Shown piece after piece: positions 1 through 5,504 of a stretch of 5,504 bases of DNA. Position numbers and translations under genes: made by a program. Positions within the stretch are counted from its first letter, which is position 1, and each line of letters opens with the position of its first letter. Below the pieces are notes generated by a model that did no database searches, had not been told where the DNA came from, and saw nothing but the letters and a program-made list of their open reading frames with translations. The stretch is from Flavobacteriaceae bacterium (lineage in GTDB: Bacteria > Bacteroidota > Bacteroidia > Flavobacteriales > Flavobacteriaceae). The stretch lies in assembly GCA_003511845.1 (NCBI GenBank), contig DOIV01000290.1:1-5504 (forward strand), written 5' to 3'.

Positions 1-35
1 TTTATTTATTTTATAATTTCTACTAAACTAAGTTC

Positions 36-3000
36 TTAAAATGTCAGTTGTATCATTCCTGTAAAAACTCTAAATTGTGGATAAGCTCTTCTGTCTATGG
101 CATCGTTTGTAGGGTTAGGAACATTTCTTTGTGCTCTAGCACCTCTAGCACCTCTAGAATATGCAACCTCAGGGTCAAAACCAGAATAATTAGTAATTGT
201 ATATAAATTTCTACCTATTATTGATAACTTTAATCCTTTAACGTGTTTGCCGAGTTTACCTAAACTTTTTTCATTTAAAGTATAACCTAATGATACTTCT
301 CTTAACTTAGTATATGTACCATCTTCTACAAAATGACTAGTATTAGAATAACCTCTATCTAAATTACTAGCATTGTTAGAGTACAATATACTTTTACCTT
401 GTCTTGCAAATAGTTCTTGATCTCCATGACGTTCAGCTCTATATAAACCTTGTTTGGCACTATTATACACTTCTCCACCATGTTTGTGGTCTATAACAAA
501 ATATAAATTAAAATTTTTCCAAGATACATTACTTGAAATTCCTAAATTCCAATCTGGGTTAGTATCACCTAAAACCACTTTCTTATCTTGTCCAAGCTCA
601 TCAGCAAGAAATATTGTCTGTTCTTTGTCTGTCCCTTTAGTTCCTTTTACAATCACATAACCATGTTCATTAACTTCAAAGTCACTTGGCTTTAATGTTC
701 CTCTTACATCTCCATTAGCACTTCCTAAATAATTCAATACAAAACCATTACTATCAAGGGTTAGTTGATTGATATCTGTTAAAGTTTTATACCCATACAT
801 AACAGCGTAAGGCAGTCCTTCTTGCACTCTAAATAAACTTCTACTTCTATTGAATGGAGGAACACCCCCTAAGTCTTCAATTTCTTGGGTAACCTTATCC
901 CAACTGACATTTAAATTCCAATTGAAATCTTTTTTCCGAATGATATCTGCACCTACCTGTATTTCAAAAGAGCTTGAACCTATACCACCAATATTTTGCC
1001 ATTGTTGCGTAAAACCTCCTGCTACCGTAGGTAAAGGAACTTTTATAAAATCATTTGTTACTGTAGTTTCCGCATAGTTTATTTCTAGGTCTATATTATT
1101 AAAGAACCTCGCATTAAAGCCAAGTTCCCATTCAGAAACTCTTGCTGGTAATAAAAATCTATTTCCTAAAAGACTTTTTTGTAATCTTCCGTATCGGTCA
1201 ATATTATAGGTTTCATATTGTGCGTTATAAGTAGGTCTTTGACCTGAAACCCCCCAAGAAAAACGCAGTTTTAAATTCTCAACATTTTTAATTTCAACAT
1301 CTTCAGTAACTATATAAGCTAGAGATGCTCTACCAAAAGTTTGCCAACGACTATTTTCTCCAAATAAAGAAGAACCATCTCTTCTTATCAACCCGTTAAT
1401 AATAATCTTGTCTTTATAAATTACATTGGCATCAAAAAAGAAATTACTTGTTTTTTCCTCTTCTTGACGTGATTCTGTTTGTCTTGTGTCAGGGTCGGTT
1501 ATGTTTAAGGTTCTAATACCAACAACTTTAAGTTGAGAACCTCTAGCGTAAAATTTATGCATTCTTCTGTCTTCTCTTAAAAATTTAGCTGTTAATCTAG
1601 TATCAAAATTCCCTATTTTTTTATTAAAACTCAGATGCATCTGAGCTATAGCCGTCTGAGATAAAGACTTAGTAATTGAATACCTACCATCATCATCTTC
1701 TTCTGGATCAGGATCTTCATACTCTTTAGGTCGAAAGGAATAATTTTCACTTCTAGAGTCATCCATAGAATAGGACAATCCCGCGTGTAAATTATCATTA
1801 AAATCATAGGTAATAGATGGGCTAAACATTAACCGTTGCCTATCAAAATAGCTTTCTAAAATACCCACCTCATACAAAGGATTGTCTCTATACCTTTGAA
1901 GGTATTGTGAACCTGCGGGTGTTGGTACAAAACCTTTTTCATCTTTTTCTGAGATGTCTATCCAAGGCTCAAAATACAGTGTACTACTTCTGGTACTACC
2001 AGGAGCGTTATGTCCCTCTGTATCTGCATAAGAAAATGAAGTTTTCACAGCTAATTTTTTACTTGCTTTATAATCGATATTTATACGTCCATTATTTCTG
2101 ACATTTGGCTTTACACCTTCAATAGCCCCTCCTTGTCTAGAGTTTTGAAAAGATAAATGGTATTTAAAATGCTCATTACCTGAAGATAATGATGCATACA
2201 TCGTATTGACTAATTGCGGAGTATATACTTTATCTTGATTGTCTAATAATCTCGGGAAAGGATTGTCTAAAAGATTATCATCATCAAGAACTCTATTACC
2301 ATCATCATCTAAAAACCATCTTCCTTGCACATTTGCGTCATTTACATCCCAAGGATAAATATCAGGATCTCTTAGTTTCCATCTATGTGTTTTTGCCAAA
2401 GGGTATTCACTTACTATTTGAGAAAAACCTGTTTCATTTCTAACAGTTAATTTAGGCACACCATTTGTGTTTTTTCCTCTTTTGGTAATAATTTGAATTA
2501 CACCATTACCACTTAAAGAGCCATATAAAGATGATGCGGCAGCACCTTTTATTACCTCAATAGACTCTACATCTTCCATATTGATATCTCTTAAGTTGGT
2601 GTCACTACCAGTTATAACTCCATCAATAATAATTAAAGGCTCTTGACTACCCATAATAGAATTAGAGCCTCTTAAACGTATTGAGGCAGGTGTATTTGGG
2701 TCTCCGTTAGCCTGTACAATTCTAACCCCAGCTACCTTGCCACGTAGAGCATTACCTAAATCAACAGCAGGCACTTCTTTTAGCTGTTCTTTATTCACCT
2801 TAGATAAGGCAAATGGCAATTTCTTAACAGAAGTACCTACAGCAACTCCTGTTACCACAACTTCATCTAAGGCTTCAGAATCTTCTTGTAATACAATTTT
2901 AAAGTCTCTTTTATCTCCAACAGGTATGTCTTGAGTTTTTAAACCCATCATTGATATTTCAAGAACATCTGTGTTCTTTACATTTTTAAGTTCAAATTTT

Positions 3001-3176
3001 CCGTCAAAATCAGTAGTCGTTCCTTTTATAGTGTTTTTAATTATAATGTTAACACCTGGTAAAGGGCTATTATTAGTATCAGTTACAGTACCAGATACTG
3101 ATGATTGTGCATGTATTTTTGTAATACTTAGCAATAATAATACGCTAAATAATATACGTGTAATTTTAATATTCAT
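36..3176 (-). CDS. SusC/RagA-family TonB-linked outer-membrane transporter
   Basis: This is a complete 1046-residue protein of normal length for SusC-type transporters, which import a ligand across the outer membrane using TonB energy, normally under a SusD lipoprotein lid. Visible in order: a signal peptide (1-23, cleavage after the HA of IHA|QS); a carboxypeptidase-regulatory-like domain (about 27-97); a TonB box LDEVVVTG (103-110); a plug (about 117-235) containing LRGKVAGVRI, IRLRGSNSI, PLIIIDGV and the family signature around 203-234 (VESIEVIKGA...YGS..GNGVIQIITKRG); then the beta-barrel. Typical late barrel motifs are IRRDGSSLFG (597-606), LGDTNPDWNLG (869-879), YTKLREVSLGYTL (955-967), GRNLYTITNYSGFDPEV (988-1004) and a terminal Phe. 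The ATG at 3176 starts a good signal peptide; upstream is an A-rich leader with no Shine-Dalgarno sequence. The substrate cannot be read from sequence. A SusD gene would lie left of base 36. Family assignment is certain; the ligand is unknown. Confidence 0.97.
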   Translation of the reverse strand: MNIKITRILFSVLLLLSITKIHAQSSVSGTVTDTNNSPLPGVNIIIKNTIKGTTTDFDGKFELKNVKNTDVLEISMMGLKTQDIPVGDKRDFKIVLQEDSEALDEVVVTGVAVGTSVKKLPFALSKVNKEQLKEVPAVDLGNALRGKVAGVRIVQANGDPNTPASIRLRGSNSIMGSQEPLIIIDGVITGSDTNLRDINMEDVESIEVIKGAAASSLYGSLSGNGVIQIITKRGKNTNGVPKLTVRNETGFSQIVSEYPLAKTHRWKLRDPDIYPWDVNDANVQGRWFLDDDGNRVLDDDNLLDNPFPRLLDNQDKVYTPQLVNTMYASLSSGNEHFKYHLSFQNSRQGGAIEGVKPNVRNNGRINIDYKASKKLAVKTSFSYADTEGHNAPGSTRSSTLYFEPWIDISEKDEKGFVPTPAGSQYLQRYRDNPLYEVGILESYFDRQRLMFSPSITYDFNDNLHAGLSYSMDDSRSENYSFRPKEYEDPDPEEDDDGRYSITKSLSQTAIAQMHLSFNKKIGNFDTRLTAKFLREDRRMHKFYARGSQLKVVGIRTLNITDPDTRQTESRQEEEKTSNFFFDANVIYKDKIIINGLIRRDGSSLFGENSRWQTFGRASLAYIVTEDVEIKNVENLKLRFSWGVSGQRPTYNAQYETYNIDRYGRLQKSLLGNRFLLPARVSEWELGFNARFFNNIDLEINYAETTVTNDFIKVPLPTVAGGFTQQWQNIGGIGSSSFEIQVGADIIRKKDFNWNLNVSWDKVTQEIEDLGGVPPFNRSRSLFRVQEGLPYAVMYGYKTLTDINQLTLDSNGFVLNYLGSANGDVRGTLKPSDFEVNEHGYVIVKGTKGTDKEQTIFLADELGQDKKVVLGDTNPDWNLGISSNVSWKNFNLYFVIDHKHGGEVYNSAKQGLYRAERHGDQELFARQGKSILYSNNASNLDRGYSNTSHFVEDGTYTKLREVSLGYTLNEKSLGKLGKHVKGLKLSIIGRNLYTITNYSGFDPEVAYSRGARGARAQRNVPNPTNDAIDRRAYPQFRVFTGMIQLTF
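134..157. repeat. 9-bp in-frame tandem repeat in the SusC-like gene
   Basis: On the plus strand the unit CTCTAGCAC occurs at 134-142 and 143-151, followed by a partial copy CTCTAG at 152-157. The period is three codons, so copy-number change would keep the reading frame. It encodes the RGARGAR stretch (about residues 1008-1014) between the conserved GFDPEV motif and the final YPQFR strand, a place where this family has its last extracellular loop. Confidence 0.8.
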
Positions 3177-3196
3177 TTTTTGTTTAAATTAGATGG

Positions 3197-3214
3197 TAGT
3201 GTTTTCTAACACTA
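3197..3214. repeat. 7-bp inverted repeat in the SusC-like gene leader
   Basis: TAGTGTT (3197-3203) and AACACTA (3208-3214) are perfect reverse complements around a 4-base loop. The element ends 20 bases upstream of the SusC-like start codon. In the transcript it would form a short hairpin close to the translation start; as DNA it could be an operator half-site pair. There is no T-run after it on the minus strand, so it is not an intrinsic terminator. The function is not known. Confidence 0.5.
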
Positions 3215-3245
3215 GTTTTGGTTTATAAAATAAATTTCTTTAAAG

Positions 3246-3253
3246 CAATGTTA
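3246..3253 (-). promoter_or_regulatory. Possible weak -7 element for the SusC-like gene
   Basis: The minus strand reads TAACATTG, one mismatch from the Bacteroidota -7 consensus TAnnTTTG, about 70 bases before the start codon. No convincing -33 TTTG is seen at the expected distance upstream. The gene could equally be read from the promoter in front of the upstream DUF4198-like gene, because no strong terminator separates the two. Confidence 0.2.
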
Positions 3254-3256
3254 AAA

Positions 3257-3306
3257 TAGGCTTTATTTAGTTTTAGACTGCACTTGGTGATTTCCAAGGT
3301 AGCCTA
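3257..3306 (-). other. Nested inverted repeats in the gap between the DUF4198-like and SusC-like genes
   Basis: An outer 6-bp pair (3257-3262 TAGGCT with 3301-3306 AGCCTA) encloses an inner 5-bp pair (CTTGG 3283-3287 with CCAAG 3294-3298). Read leftwards, the outer stem is followed by TTTT. The arms are short and the outer loop long, so this could be at best a weak or partial terminator, or chance. Confidence 0.2.
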
Positions 3307-3358
3307 GAACTAACATTTATAAAACAATATAATTTTTTGCTTCACCTATAAAGTTGCC

Positions 3359-4138
3359 TTACTTTATATCAAAAAGGGTAACGGATTTTATATTAAAGGT
3401 GTCGTATTCCTTGCCTTGAAAAGTTCCTTTCTTTTTTTCTCTTAATTGAAAAACAGCTTGGTACTTTCCTTTTTTATAGGGAGTGAAGTTAAACTGACCT
3501 TTATCATCTGTTTTTCTAACAACTGCCCATCCGTCAGGACTAACAACTTTAATTTCTTTACCTACTGCAGGTTTAGAGTCAATATAAAAAGTTCCATATA
3601 CTCTTTCATCAACTCTCCAAAAAGAAGTGTGGCTATCATAATTTCCAAAACCGTTTTTTGCAGGAAAAGGGACAATGTCATATCTCATCATTGGTGATAA
3701 ATCTATCTTTCCTTCTTGTTTTTTACCTCGTTCTGATGCTTCAAAAATAGTTCTCAAATAAGTATTACTTTTTGATATACCTCTACCACGTTCAGACATA
3801 TCTCTAACTGGTGCGTCTTCGCCAATAGCTACCACCTGATATATACCAGCTTTTTTTGGAGTAAAAACTGCACCGAAAGATTTTTCTGAAGGCTTTGGAC
3901 TCAATGCTTCAGTTGTAGTACTGCCTTGGGCTTTGGTAAGAATTTTAAAACCTTTAAATCTGTCGCTGTCATAATATTTTAACCCTTCTTCTCTTATGTC
4001 ATTATTTATTTCTCCAAAATAAATATGTACAGTTGTCTCTTTGCCAACTCTTCCTTTGTTTACAACTTCTAGCCATATACCATGTGCAATGGCAGAAGTA
4101 AATACTAATACTAATATTAAAGTAATTGTTTTTTTCAT
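3359..4138 (-). CDS. Exported DUF4198/NikM-like protein
   Basis: This is a complete 259-residue exported protein. The signal peptide (1-18) ends in an AIA motif, so the mature protein would begin HGIWLE, resembling the start of DUF4198 and NikM-like periplasmic proteins. Other features fitting that group are a first beta-rich domain (about 19-110) with VHIYFGE (37-43) and FTPKKAGIYQVVA (92-104), and a second Ig/carboxypeptidase-regulatory-like domain (about 178-257) with G.FYIDSKPAVGKEIKVVSPDGW, TDDKGQFNFTPYKKGKYQAVF. The only histidines are 19, 38 and 170. There is no lipobox cysteine or other membrane segment, so it is probably soluble and periplasmic. Family members are linked to nickel or other metal uptake and often sit near TonB-dependent receptors; here a SusC-like receptor lies 182 bp downstream on the same strand. 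Metal binding is inference. The family call rests on motif memory; a generic two-domain beta-sandwich protein is the alternative. Confidence 0.8.
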   Translation of the reverse strand: MKKTITLILVLVFTSAIAHGIWLEVVNKGRVGKETTVHIYFGEINNDIREEGLKYYDSDRFKGFKILTKAQGSTTTEALSPKPSEKSFGAVFTPKKAGIYQVVAIGEDAPVRDMSERGRGISKSNTYLRTIFEASERGKKQEGKIDLSPMMRYDIVPFPAKNGFGNYDSHTSFWRVDERVYGTFYIDSKPAVGKEIKVVSPDGWAVVRKTDDKGQFNFTPYKKGKYQAVFQLREKKKGTFQGKEYDTFNIKSVTLFDIK

Positions 4139-4264
4139 AATGTTTAAATTTGGTTGTTAATTAATTCTATTCCTAATATTAACCCATACATGTAAATGTT
4201 TTTAGAATGACTTAAAATTAAATTTTTACTGAATTATTTATATTTAGTCTAAATAAGAATACTG

Positions 4265-4272
4265 CAAATATA
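4265..4272 (-). promoter_or_regulatory. Leftward promoter -7 element (TATATTTG)
   Basis: The minus strand reads TATATTTG, a perfect match to the Bacteroidota housekeeping -7 consensus TAnnTTTG, and it points at the DUF4198-like gene. The predicted transcript would carry a leader of roughly 120 bases. The -33 region holds a T-tract rather than a clear TTTG, so the promoter may depend on an activator. Confidence 0.5.
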
Positions 4273-4284
4273 CATAAGAAGGGT

Positions 4285-4319
4285 AAAAAAAAATGACGTA
4301 AAATGAAAAAAAAATGACG
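4285..4319. repeat. Tandem A-tract/TGACG direct repeat, 21-bp spacing
   Basis: The 14-base sequence of nine A residues followed by TGACG occurs at 4285-4298 and again at 4306-4319. The copies are offset by 21 bp, close to two turns of the helix, so both would face the same side. The array starts 12 bases upstream of the leftward -7 element, covering its -33 and upstream positions. This suggests a bent UP-like segment or a paired activator site. Confidence 0.6.
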
Positions 4320-4425
4320 CTATTTTAAAGAGGGAAAAGTTTTGAGTTTGATTAGCAGTATGTTGAAAAAATAAAATTTAACATTAATAAAATAAAAATA
4401 ACAACCAAATAGTTTATTTTATTTA

Positions 4426-4433
4426 CATCTTTG
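4426..4433 (+). promoter_or_regulatory. Possible rightward -7 element (CATCTTTG)
   Basis: CATCTTTG differs from TAnnTTTG only at the first base and lies 40 bases upstream of the hydrolase start codon. No clear -33 TTTG is seen. Transcription would begin near 4439, inside the 16-bp palindrome. Confidence 0.35.
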
Positions 4434-4436
4434 TTG

Positions 4437-4452
4437 AGGATTAATTAATCCT
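4437..4452. promoter_or_regulatory. Perfect 16-bp palindrome, candidate operator
   Basis: AGGATTAATTAATCCT is identical to its reverse complement over all 16 bases. It sits between the candidate rightward -7 element and the hydrolase start codon, where a repressor dimer would block the transcription start. It does not resemble a gamma-proteobacterial or Bacillus LexA box. There is no loop and no T-run, so a terminator role is unlikely. Confidence 0.5.
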
Positions 4453-4473
4453 GATAAGTTAGAAGATAAACTA

Positions 4474-5484
4474 ATGGACTCATTAACACAAATAGTATTA
4501 GGAGCAGCAGTAGGAGAGGCTGTTTTAGGAAGAAAGATAGGTAATAAAGCTATCATTTGGGGAGCAATTTCAGGAACTATTCCTGATTTAGATGTGCTAT
4601 CTAAATTTTTTACTGATACTGTTTCTGCTCTAGAGATTCATAGAGGGCTAACGCACTCTTTATTTTTTGTCATCCTTTTTTCACCACTAATGGCTTGGTT
4701 AATGGGGAGAATATACAAATTTAAAGAGGCATCTTTTAAAGAATGGACACTATTTTATTTTCTCACTTTAGTAACACATCCTTTATTAGATGCTCATACT
4801 ACTTGGGGAACTAAGTTTTTCTGGCCCTTAGACATTAGGTTAGCGTATAAAAATATTTTTGTAGTAGATCCTATATACACAGTACCCCTTTTAGTTTGTG
4901 TAATTATAGTGCTTTTTTACAAGCGAACAAATTTTAAAAGAAGAAGAATAAACCAAATAGGATTGATTATTAGTACCTTGTATTTGGTGTTAACAATAGC
5001 TTTGAAACAAGTAAGTATAGCGGTGTTTAGTGATAATTTACAAGAACAGCAGATAGCTTATAAAGAGTTTACTGTTAGACCAACGCCTTTAAATAGTATT
5101 TTATGGGCTGCTAATGTAGAAACTGATGATACCTTTTTAATAGGTTATTATTCTCTTATGGATAATGATAAAAACATAATATTTACTTCTTACCCTAAAA
5201 ATCATGAATTATTGGGCGATTTAGCGAATCATCCAAAAGTCAAAAGACTAATAGCTATTAGTGAATTCTGGTACACCATAACAAAAAAGGATAATAAATT
5301 GTATTTAAATGATTTGCGTTTTGGTCTTTTATCTATGAAACCAAATGAAGATAGGTTTGTTTTTAGTTATTTATTAGAACAAACTAGCAACAATCAATTG
5401 GTTATTACAGAAAGTAAGAAAAAACCAAAAGATGGACAAGTAATTTTAGAGTATTTATGGAAAAGAATAAAAGGAAAATCTTAG
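4474..5484 (+). CDS. DUF457 (YdjM-type) membrane-bound putative metal-dependent hydrolase
   Basis: This is a complete 336-residue inner-membrane protein. It has the family's N-terminus MDSLTQ and its conserved polar motifs: GTIPDLD (34-40), HRGLTHS (56-62), and THPLLDAHTTWGT with FFWP (101-118). The His and Asp residues in these motifs are the presumed metal ligands. Hydrophobic segments lie at about 63-80, 92-106, 129-148 and 161-180, with a basic cluster KRTNFKRRR (150-158) between the last two. Residues from about 185 to the end have no membrane segment and form a separate soluble domain, beginning with VRPTPLNSILW (201-211). The start is secure: an in-frame TGA lies at 4435-4437 and no other start codon follows it. 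Weak purines (AGAAG) precede the ATG. E. coli YdjM belongs to this family, but no substrate is established. The divergent orientation makes it a separate unit from the transport genes. Confidence 0.93.
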   Translation: MDSLTQIVLGAAVGEAVLGRKIGNKAIIWGAISGTIPDLDVLSKFFTDTVSALEIHRGLTHSLFFVILFSPLMAWLMGRIYKFKEASFKEWTLFYFLTLVTHPLLDAHTTWGTKFFWPLDIRLAYKNIFVVDPIYTVPLLVCVIIVLFYKRTNFKRRRINQIGLIISTLYLVLTIALKQVSIAVFSDNLQEQQIAYKEFTVRPTPLNSILWAANVETDDTFLIGYYSLMDNDKNIIFTSYPKNHELLGDLANHPKVKRLIAISEFWYTITKKDNKLYLNDLRFGLLSMKPNEDRFVFSYLLEQTSNNQLVITESKKKPKDGQVILEYLWKRIKGKS

Positions 5485-5504
5485 AGTTTTGAATATTTTA
5501 TAAA

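Larger units (their letters stand above)
4148..4410. repeat. 12-bp inverted repeat pair flanking the divergent region
   Basis: TAACAACCAAAT reads on the minus strand at 4159-4148, just before the DUF4198-like start codon, and on the plus strand at 4399-4410, about 63 bases before the hydrolase start. The arms are identical over 12 bases and 239 bases apart. Each copy points towards the gene it precedes. It could be a shared regulator site; the AT-rich setting means chance is not excluded. Confidence 0.45.
4139..4473. other. Divergent intergenic control region (335 bp)
   Basis: This very AT-rich stretch separates the leftward DUF4198-like gene from the rightward hydrolase gene. It holds no supportable gene. 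It contains a perfect leftward -7 element, a direct repeat with A-tracts, a 12-bp repeat in inverted orientation near its two ends, a near-consensus rightward -7 element and a perfect 16-bp palindrome, each listed separately. Shorter palindromes (TTAATTAA at 4157-4164, TAATATTA near 4174, TACATGTA at 4187-4194) lie in the leftward leader and may be no more than AT-rich background. Confidence 0.7.

Noticed and set aside
454..3192. Five plus-strand open frames of 64-75 codons lying opposite the SusC-like gene.
   Set aside because: They overlap a certain gene on the other strand, have low-complexity or Ser/Phe-rich translations typical of antisense frames, and carry no recognisable domain or start signal.
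3257..3306. Intrinsic terminator between the DUF4198-like and SusC-like genes.
   Set aside because: Stems are only 5-6 bp, the outer loop is long, and the following T-run is just four bases. It is kept only as a low-confidence structure.
3446..3697. An 83-codon plus-strand frame opposite the DUF4198-like gene.
   Set aside because: It is antisense to a gene with a clear signal peptide and domain motifs, and its own translation shows no family features.
4144..4191. A 15-codon minus-strand reading frame (MYGLILGIELINNQI) ending 5 bases before the DUF4198-like start codon, a possible leader peptide.
   Set aside because: It is very short, lies in AT-rich DNA where such frames occur by chance, has no ribosome-binding signal or regulatory codon run, and I see no attenuator hairpin after it.
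4285..4319. CRISPR-like or mobile-element end at the A-tract repeats.
   Set aside because: Only two short units with a 7-base spacer are present, and there is no transposase, target duplication or longer terminal inverted repeat nearby.
4437..4452. LexA/SOS box before the YdjM-type gene, by analogy with E. coli ydjM.
   Set aside because: The palindrome AGGATTAATTAATCCT matches neither the CTG-N10-CAG pattern nor the Bacillus GAAC-N4-GTTC pattern.

Overview
The window looks like chromosomal DNA from a low-GC member of the Bacteroidota, most likely a marine-type Flavobacteriaceae. Three things point there: the strong AT bias, a SusC/RagA-type TonB-dependent transporter with an N-terminal carboxypeptidase-like domain (a design essentially confined to this phylum), and start codons preceded by A-rich leaders with no Shine-Dalgarno sequence. 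There are three genes. No RNA gene, insertion sequence, CRISPR array or phage feature is visible.

Layout: a SusC-like outer-membrane transporter (minus strand, 36-3176) fills the left 57% of the window. Behind a 182-bp gap, on the same strand and upstream in transcription order, is a 259-residue exported protein that I assign to the DUF4198/NikM-like group (3359-4138). A 335-bp, very AT-rich divergent intergenic region follows. It is the richest part of the window in unexplained structure: a perfect Bacteroidota-type -7 hexamer region for the leftward gene, a 21-bp-spaced A-tract/TGACG direct repeat just upstream of it, a 12-bp repeat in inverted orientation near both ends, and a perfect 16-bp palindrome in front of the rightward gene. 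On the right, a DUF457 (YdjM-type) membrane-bound putative metal-dependent hydrolase reads rightwards (4474-5484).

How the genes may work together: the DUF4198-like protein and the SusC-like transporter are codirectional and may form one nutrient or metal-ligand uptake locus. The usual SusD partner would be encoded to the left of base 36, outside the window. The exported protein is predicted to begin with histidine after signal-peptide cleavage, as in several periplasmic copper or nickel proteins, which makes a metal-related substrate a testable idea. It is not shown by the sequence. The rightward hydrolase is probably a separate transcription unit. I found no clearly new biological system. 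The best leads are the divergent control region and the DUF4198-SusC pairing.
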